Shown here: one piece after another, positions 4,501 through 7,198 of the stretch
Position numbering within the stretch: the stretch's first letter is position 1
Layout: each line of letters begins with the position of its first letter
DNA from: Bacillota bacterium
GTDB taxonomy: Bacteria; Bacillota; Clostridia; Lachnospirales; Bianqueaceae
DNA: 7,198 nucleotides
NCBI GenBank assembly: GCA_017467985.1
Contig: JAFUJY010000266.1
Span: 1 to 7,198, forward strand
Direction: 5' to 3'
Notes under the pieces: model-generated
What the model was told of the DNA's origin: nothing
Databases searched by the model: none
What the model saw: only the letters and a program-made list of their open reading frames with translations
Translations under genes and position numbers: made by a program

Positions 4501-7198
4501 AACCGTGCAAACTTTATCATTACCATGACCAATGATAAGTTTACATATGATCCTCAGACCAATACCATTAAGGTAAATCCTGAGGAAGGCGACAAGAAAC
4601 TGGAAGGTGAAATGATCATTACCTGGATCAGACAGCCTCTGACCTTTACCTCTAAGCCTATCCAGCGTACCATTTCCCTGTATTGGGACAACCTGAGAGA
4701 CGGATATGTGATCGTACCCGTTTCCAATGGTGGTACATATATTCCGTTAATTAATAAGAAGTTTGAGGCACCTGTGACTGCACCGGAAGATCCCCAAAAG
4801 CAGGGTTATGTCTTTGACGGTTGGTACAGTGATGAAGAACTGACCGTTCCTTATGTATTCCCGGAGCTGATGCCCGATGTGGATGCTTACATCTATGCAA
4901 AATGGGCTCCTGCCACAGATACACCTTATACTGTGGAGCATTATCAGGAACAGTTCCTGTCCGGTGAATATGAACTGGTAGAGACCGAGGTATTTACCGG
5001 CACCACCGATAGTTACGCAGCACCTGCTGTGAAGAACTATGCCGGATTCAATACTCCTGTGGCCCAGGAGATCAAGATCCAGCCCGATGGCAGCACCGTC
5101 CTTCGTTACTATTATAGCCTGCAGCGTCATACTGTAAGCTTTGAGTATGGTGAAGTGGGCGGCGATGCCGTGGTTTACGAACTGAAGTATGGCGCAGACG
5201 TGGTTGCTCCTGTCTTCTTTGCAAAGGGTTACACCTTTGCCGGATGGTCTGTGGATGGTGTGAATACCGTAGATCCCATCACTGTAGTGGGTACAGAAGA
5301 TGTGGTTTACACCGCATTGTGGACCAAGAATCCTGACACCAGCTATCGTGTAGAATACTACGTACAGCAGGAGGATGGCAGATATACGCTGCAGTATATG
5401 ATTGAAAATCAGGCCTTCACCGGTACGGTTCTGACAGAAGAAACTCTGCGTCAGGTTATCGTAGACGGTACCAAGACCGCAGATGAAGCATATATTCTGG
5501 AAAATGCCATTGCGGCAGAAAATATGACTGTGAATGGTATTACCTGCATCGAAGCAACTGTGGATGGCAGCGGTAAGACTGTAATCAAGATCAACTACAA
5601 GCGTGTTCTTCACAACGTGACCTTTGACCTGAACTATGAGGGTGCCCAGGACATCGTGAAGGAAATGATGTATGGTGCTGAGATTGTTGCACCCCAGGCA
5701 CTGGTTCGAACCGGCTATACCTTTGCCGGCTGGAGTCTTGACGGTGTGAATGAGGTGACTCCTGCAGCCAATGTGGGTACAGAAGATATCACCTATAAGG
5801 CACTGTGGACGGCCAATGAATATACCGTTCAGTTCCATGCTGCAGGCGGCCAGGGAACCATGGCGGATATGAGCTTTGTATATGACGAAGCACAGCCCTT
5901 GACTGCAAATGTATTTACTCGTACAGGTTATACGTTTGAAGGTTGGGCAACCAAGACCGACGGCGGTGTGAAATATGTGGATAAGTACATTGTTTTCAAC
6001 CTGACGGATGAGCCGGATGGCGTGGTTGACCTTTACGCAGTATGGGCACCGGAAAACTACACCATCGGTTATGAGGGTGTGGATGGTGCAGTTCATACGA
6101 ATCCTGCATCTTATACGGTAGAAAGTGAAACCATTCTTCTGGCGGATGCAGTGAAGATCGGTTACACCTTTGACGGTTGGTACGAAGATGCCGGCTTTGC
6201 CGGAAATGCTGTGGAAACCATTGAAAAGGGCTCCGCCGGCAGCATAACGCTGTATGCGAAGTGGATTGCCAACACCGATACCGCCTATAAGGCAGAACAT
6301 TGGCAGGAGCAGTTGGATGGCAGCTTTGTTCTGGTCGAAACCGATCATTATACCGGTACCACCGCTTCTGCTGTGACTCCTGCAGTTAAGGAGTATACCG
6401 GATTCGCAGCTCCGGAGGCCGCTACAGTGAATGTGGCAGCGGACGGTTCCACCGTGGTTCGTTATGATTATACCAGAAGAAGTTATACCATTACATTTGA
6501 CCCCAATGGCGGCAGCCTGGGCGAAGGTGTATCCAATACATTGACGGCTCTGTATGGAGCAGAGATTACTCTGCCTGTCCCCACAAGAGAAGGCTACGGC
6601 TTTAGCGGTTGGTACGCAGGAGAGGCTGCATTTGACAGTGTGATTATGGGTGCGGAAGACTTGACACTGACTGCACAGTGGGCAGAGGGTGAATATGGTT
6701 ATACCGTAAACCACTACAAGCAGAATCTGGATGGTGAGACCTACAGCCTGGCAGAGTCTGTGAGAAGCACTGGCCTGATGGATCATGTAGTAACGCTTGA
6801 GACCAAGGTTTACGAAGGCTTTACTGCACCGGAGCAGCTGCAGAGCATCACCATTACAGTCAATGTGGATGAAAATGTGGTAAATTATTACTACACCAGA
6901 AATCAGTATGATTTGACCTGGGCCTTTGCAGGCGGCAATGTGGAGAACCAGACCTATACCCAGGGTAAGGTTTACTACGGCGCACAGATTGCAGTGCCCG
7001 TTCCGGTGATGAAGGGCTACAGTTACAACTGGGATGTGGCTCCCGCTGCCACCATGCCCCCTAACGACCTGAGTTATACCGCTGTTTGGAGTGTAAACAG
7101 CTACAGCGTAAGCTTTGACTATGGCAATGCTGCAGTAGTTAGCGGCGACGTACAGACAAGAAGCGTTGTTTATGGCACAGCTTATGGTGAACTGGCAG
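1417..7198 (+). CDS. Giant lipid-anchored surface protein with InlB B-repeats and MucBP-like modules (3' end outside window)
   Basis: The frame is open for 1927 codons with no stop, so the protein exceeds 200 kDa. Order of parts: type II signal peptide with lipobox LAGC at 29-32; Ser/Lys/Asp-rich stalk 33-126; one InlB repeat 127-192; an unrecognised, mostly beta-rich core of about residues 193-1084; then InlB repeats alternating with MucBP-like modules from 1085 to the window edge. InlB repeats (PF09479, Flg_new family) are small beta-grasp modules common in surface proteins; MucBP-like modules are typical of adhesins. Predicted location: outside the membrane, tethered by lipid on Cys32, with the stalk crossing the wall. 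Cysteines are rare (518, 781-789 region, 948, 1377). No catalytic motif was recognised. The C-terminus is not visible, so a second anchor such as LPXTG cannot be excluded. Role as adhesin or binding protein is inferred. It is transcribed divergently from the two-component operon. Confidence 0.93.
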   Translation, partial: MNARIRSIGKMFITMLIIIVLSVTVLGSLAGCGLGKKDEQSSQQEVTGDSGSQKEESNKGAESSSSKSDSKTENSKGDSSKNESSKKEDSKNDSSKKDENSKNDNSKPNTPETSEPENSTPAPVQKYTVTFNTNGGSGVKSLDVEKGENINDLYNAYKEGHVFLGWYYDEELSQPVASTDVVTEDLSLYAGYLEEAPLESLETVNFASAMDVDTDFSIIVISADSAMSADTVKSAILAEDLTDPGKTDIVRVTGSNGQYIIQGVNGFDPGSTYRITLNDIRLTFKDQPDTVREYNFTTHQEEVLNLGLQGGIIYIPAEDLKNIINDGQTVSTLSIAMYEVDEDGTISAADMSEGSFEYDGQLHVGDIVSIYEGLIPTERTLDTPKEQLGDLAYLEITAVSGNTYSYVNAQPEDVIFEPDVLPIPGGVDLDNNTATITVEDKYLDFSADIFAAMEMDSQTTVDIGDFIAFYTGELGVSSGDNAGALTGVYGKITGVQANGDGTTTVTYITVGWEDVESCMDIYSQEEVTAAELLEGVDIDAMESEIEQQAIDSGFAEEAAQYLASLALATENFTTLSENMNLEDYKITLVDGTPISPEELQLMAGNIQVEAEMADGYPKATVGIRPKHLGNISGTNADKQGLVITLEVQVVVTISKSGSDNQLELTITGEFVEELGLEVGAKSKTEWSFAGGFIPYISAYKLNANLDLVNYTGVSFNATMVTKEKDDDGEDDDDDEEEEIDIAEEIKGLLEGLTDGAEDEEEAEENENILIQRYSEMIKAESDWIRVVECNLVEVDQGVPPMLPIIRLGYAIDFVVQLDASVSVGFDFEYLEGKRYIFNVNITEGSVSSDTVTLQEQTYQFTFYAMGRLGIKAGVEMDFTVALFHKSFANVGFEAGAGPYAKLWGYFFYELKYSESAGKSQKYSGALLIEVGVYFELNIKAEAIGGIFCTEKSLVDKEWPLWDVGARNNVLDFNTEQEDMPEIVLKQHVRSAMLEDGVFLMDYLDLVTGEGKNAIYGDWYNPELPADEKNRANFIITMTNDKFTYDPQTNTIKVNPEEGDKKLEGEMIITWIRQPLTFTSKPIQRTISLYWDNLRDGYVIVPVSNGGTYIPLINKKFEAPVTAPEDPQKQGYVFDGWYSDEELTVPYVFPELMPDVDAYIYAKWAPATDTPYTVEHYQEQFLSGEYELVETEVFTGTTDSYAAPAVKNYAGFNTPVAQEIKIQPDGSTVLRYYYSLQRHTVSFEYGEVGGDAVVYELKYGADVVAPVFFAKGYTFAGWSVDGVNTVDPITVVGTEDVVYTALWTKNPDTSYRVEYYVQQEDGRYTLQYMIENQAFTGTVLTEETLRQVIVDGTKTADEAYILENAIAAENMTVNGITCIEATVDGSGKTVIKINYKRVLHNVTFDLNYEGAQDIVKEMMYGAEIVAPQALVRTGYTFAGWSLDGVNEVTPAANVGTEDITYKALWTANEYTVQFHAAGGQGTMADMSFVYDEAQPLTANVFTRTGYTFEGWATKTDGGVKYVDKYIVFNLTDEPDGVVDLYAVWAPENYTIGYEGVDGAVHTNPASYTVESETILLADAVKIGYTFDGWYEDAGFAGNAVETIEKGSAGSITLYAKWIANTDTAYKAEHWQEQLDGSFVLVETDHYTGTTASAVTPAVKEYTGFAAPEAATVNVAADGSTVVRYDYTRRSYTITFDPNGGSLGEGVSNTLTALYGAEITLPVPTREGYGFSGWYAGEAAFDSVIMGAEDLTLTAQWAEGEYGYTVNHYKQNLDGETYSLAESVRSTGLMDHVVTLETKVYEGFTAPEQLQSITITVNVDENVVNYYYTRNQYDLTWAFAGGNVENQTYTQGKVYYGAQIAVPVPVMKGYSYNWDVAPAATMPPNDLSYTAVWSVNSYSVSFDYGNAAVVSGDVQTRSVVYGTAYGELA
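1612..1737 (+). repeat. Ser-Lys stalk with 15-base (5-residue) period
   Basis: Ser-Lys pairs occur at residues 66, 70, 75, 80, 85, 90, 95, 101 and 106, almost always five residues apart, with Asp/Glu/Asn between them. At DNA level the unit is a degenerate 15-mer built on TCCAAG or TCTAAG plus GAN codons. The tract sits in a low-complexity region (33-126) between the lipid anchor and the first folded repeat and probably acts as an extended, charged spacer through the peptidoglycan. Copy number could vary in frame. Confidence 0.85.
1795..1992 (+). repeat. InlB B-repeat 1 (isolated, N-terminal)
   Basis: Residues 127-192. It opens YTVTFNTNGGSG, the classic start of the family, continues to GHVFLGWYYDEEL and ends LSLYAGY, so all three family landmarks (TVTF-x-NGG, GW-Y, hydrophobic closing strand) are present. 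It stands alone, about 890 residues before the next repeat. Confidence 0.92.
2011..2310 (+). other. Ig-like segment resembling SbsA-type (Big_5) domains
   Basis: Residues about 199-298. The pattern is a strand with VNFASAMDVD, a variable middle, FDPGSTYRITL, and a closing YNFTT. This resembles bacterial Ig-like domains of the SbsA/Big_5 type, which commonly have F-S-x-xMD near the start, a PGTTYT-type turn, and end in FxT. The match is from memory of the pattern only; other Ig-like families remain possible. Confidence 0.5.
2461..2976 (+). repeat. Tandem duplication of a ~100-residue domain with a Gly-Asp motif
   Basis: Copy A lies around residues 349-419 and copy B around 449-520, offset by about 100. 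A has LHVGDIVSIYEG then, 31 residues after the GD glycine, ITAVSG. B has VDIGDFIAFYTG then, after 28 residues, ITGVQANG. Both continue with strand-like stretches and a closing acidic segment (VIFEPD and WEDVESCMD). I do not recognise the fold; the hydrophobic-GD-hydrophobic strand followed by a second strand suggests a small beta-barrel or sandwich. Confidence 0.6.
2980..3150 (+). other. Helical segment between the duplicated domains and the beta blocks
   Basis: Residues about 522-578 are rich in Ala, Glu, Leu and Gln, with few beta-formers (for example AELLEGVDIDAMESEI, EEAAQYLASLALA). They look alpha-helical, unlike the beta-dominated sequence on both sides. It could be a rigid linker or a small helical domain. 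No known family recognised. Confidence 0.45.
3160..3580 (+). other. Beta-rich block I of unrecognised core
   Basis: Residues about 582-722 show alternating hydrophobic and polar residues typical of long amphipathic strands, for example LVITLEVQVVVTI, QLELTITGEF and LNANLDLVNYTGVSFNAT. No catalytic or metal-binding motif stands out. It is followed directly by the acidic insert and may form one structural unit with block II. Confidence 0.45.
3583..3720 (+). repeat. Acidic low-complexity insert
   Basis: Residues 725-738 are 13 acidic residues out of 14 (Asp and Glu with one Gly), encoded by a run of GAT, GAC, GAG and GAA codons. A second acidic cluster lies at 757-766, and a short amphipathic helix-like stretch (IAEEIKGLLEGL) separates them. 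It lies between two beta-rich blocks and is probably a disordered surface loop; cation binding is possible but not shown. Confidence 0.8.
3823..4308 (+). other. Beta-rich block II with Gly-aromatic motifs, unrecognised
   Basis: Residues about 803-964 contain successive amphipathic strands (LGYAIDFVVQLDASVSVGFDF, split here by eye into strands), then a Gly/aromatic-rich run (GFEAGAGPYAKLWGYFFYEL), then LLIEVGVYFELNIKAEAIGG and a closing WPLWDVG. The alternation suggests an extended beta-sheet. I have an impression of similar Gly-Tyr strand plus WPLW endings in other large surface proteins of anaerobic Firmicutes, but cannot verify it. Function unknown. Confidence 0.45.
4669..4905 (+). repeat. 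InlB B-repeat 2 (divergent start)
   Basis: Residues 1085-1163. The core QGYVFDGWYSDEELTVPYVF and the closing AYIYAKW are canonical. The opening strand is unusual (TISLYWDN followed by VSNGG), so the NGG landmark is displaced and the N-terminal half is diverged. Confidence 0.85.
4921..5124 (+). repeat. MucBP-like module 1
   Basis: 68 residues beginning TPYTVEHYQEQ, with YELVETEVFTGTT, a YAGF turn and the close GSTVLRYYY. This Y-x-V-x-H-Y ... GTT ... Y-x-GF ... V-x-YYY pattern is that of MucBP-type or closely related adhesin modules that often follow InlB repeats. Confidence 0.75.
5128..5322 (+). repeat. InlB B-repeat 3
   Basis: Opens HTVSFEYGEVGG, then YGADVVAPVF, KGYTFAGWSVDG and closes VVYTALW. 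All landmarks are present. DNA of its central part resembles repeat 4 but with many synonymous differences, so it is not a recent duplication. Confidence 0.88.
5338..5604 (+). repeat. MucBP-like module 2 with ~20-residue insertion
   Basis: Starts TSYRVEYYVQQEDGRYTLQY, has AFTGTVLT in place of the usual GTT segment, and ends KTVIKINYKR. It is about 89 residues against about 68 for its siblings; the extra sequence lies in the middle (around TEETLRQVIVDGTKTADEAY). It contains Cys1377, one of the few cysteines of the protein. Confidence 0.65.
5611..5808 (+). repeat. InlB B-repeat 4
   Basis: Opens HNVTFDLNYEGAQ, then YGAEIVAPQALVRTGYTFAGW, and closes ITYKALW. First of three consecutive InlB repeats with no MucBP-like module between them. 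Confidence 0.88.
5821..6045 (+). repeat. InlB B-repeat 5
   Basis: Opens YTVQFHAAGGQGTM, has RTGYTFEGWATKTDGG and closes VDLYAVW. It belongs to the longer variant with a T-x-x-GG-V-x-Y extension after the GW motif. Confidence 0.9.
6058..6264 (+). repeat. InlB B-repeat 6
   Basis: Opens YTIGYEGVDGAVHTNPASYTV, the variant in which NGG is replaced by a longer loop, then IGYTFDGWYEDAGF and closes ITLYAKW. Confidence 0.88.
6274..6480 (+). repeat. MucBP-like module 3
   Basis: Starts TDTAYKAEHWQEQLDG, continues FVLVETDHYTGTT, has a KEYTGF turn, and ends GSTVVRYDYTRR. It is closely similar in layout to module 1, including the preceding T-D-T linker. Confidence 0.78.
6484..6681 (+). repeat. InlB B-repeat 7
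   Basis: The most canonical copy: YTITFDPNGGSLGEG, then YGAEITLPVPTREGYGFSGWYAG split by the usual loop, and LTLTAQW at the end. Confidence 0.93.
6694..6900 (+). repeat. MucBP-like module 4
   Basis: Starts YGYTVNHYKQNLDGETYSLAE, has VYEGFTAPEQL as the Y-x-GF turn, and ends ENVVNYYYTR. The GTT segment is replaced by STGLMDHV. Confidence 0.78.
6907..7089 (+). repeat. InlB B-repeat 8 (variant without the GW motif)
   Basis: Opens YDLTWAFAGGNVEN and has YYGAQIAVPVPVMKGYSYNW, where the usual G-W is replaced by N-W, and ends MPPNDLSYTAVW. The MP-x-ND-x-x-Y-T-A-x-W ending marks the alternative InlB-repeat variant. Still clearly a family member by position and spacing. Confidence 0.75.
7102..7198 (+). 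repeat. InlB B-repeat 9 (cut by window end)
   Basis: Only the first third is visible: YSVSFDYGNAAVVSGDV followed by VVYGTAYGEL, which corresponds to the opening strand and the YG-x-x-Y segment before the missing GW motif. It shows that the array continues beyond the window. Confidence 0.75.

Noticed and set aside
4747..6786. 679-codon open frame on the minus strand opposite the repeat array
   Set aside because: Same register effect; it ends exactly where the sense strand uses a TTA codon at 4747. The sense frame has clear family matches throughout.

Overview
The window looks like part of a chromosome of a gut-type anaerobic Firmicute (Clostridia, plausibly Lachnospiraceae or a relative). This is inferred from the AGGAGG-type ribosome binding sites, near-consensus sigma-A promoters, moderate GC, a LytTR/GHKL-type two-component pair and a giant surface protein with InlB (Listeria-Bacteroides) repeats. 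No RNA gene, CRISPR array, insertion sequence or phage gene is visible.

Layout: (1) Positions 1-519, minus strand: the membrane-spanning N-terminal half of a sensor kinase, cut by the window edge. (2) Positions 516-1244, minus strand: a complete LytTR-family response regulator starting at GTG and overlapping the kinase by ATGA. (3) Positions 1245-1416: a 172-base divergent intergenic region. It holds an almost perfect extended sigma-A promoter for the regulator/kinase operon and a second, extended -10 type promoter for the plus-strand gene. (4) Positions 1417-7198, plus strand: one uninterrupted reading frame of at least 1927 codons, still open at the window edge.

The large protein has a lipoprotein signal peptide (Cys32). 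A Ser/Lys-rich stalk with a five-residue period follows, then one isolated InlB repeat. Next comes a non-repetitive core of roughly 890 residues: an Ig-like segment, a tandem duplication built around a Gly-Asp motif, a helical stretch, two beta-rich blocks and an acidic low-complexity insert between them. The rest is a long array of InlB repeats interleaved with MucBP-like modules, running off the window.

The most plausible reading is a lipid-anchored, cell-wall-spanning surface protein placed back to back with a signal-sensing two-component operon that may control it. That regulatory link is inference from gene order. I see no clear evidence of a wholly new multi-gene system. The best candidates for something undescribed are the core of the giant lipoprotein (about residues 190-1085) and its N-terminal, rather than sortase-type, anchoring.
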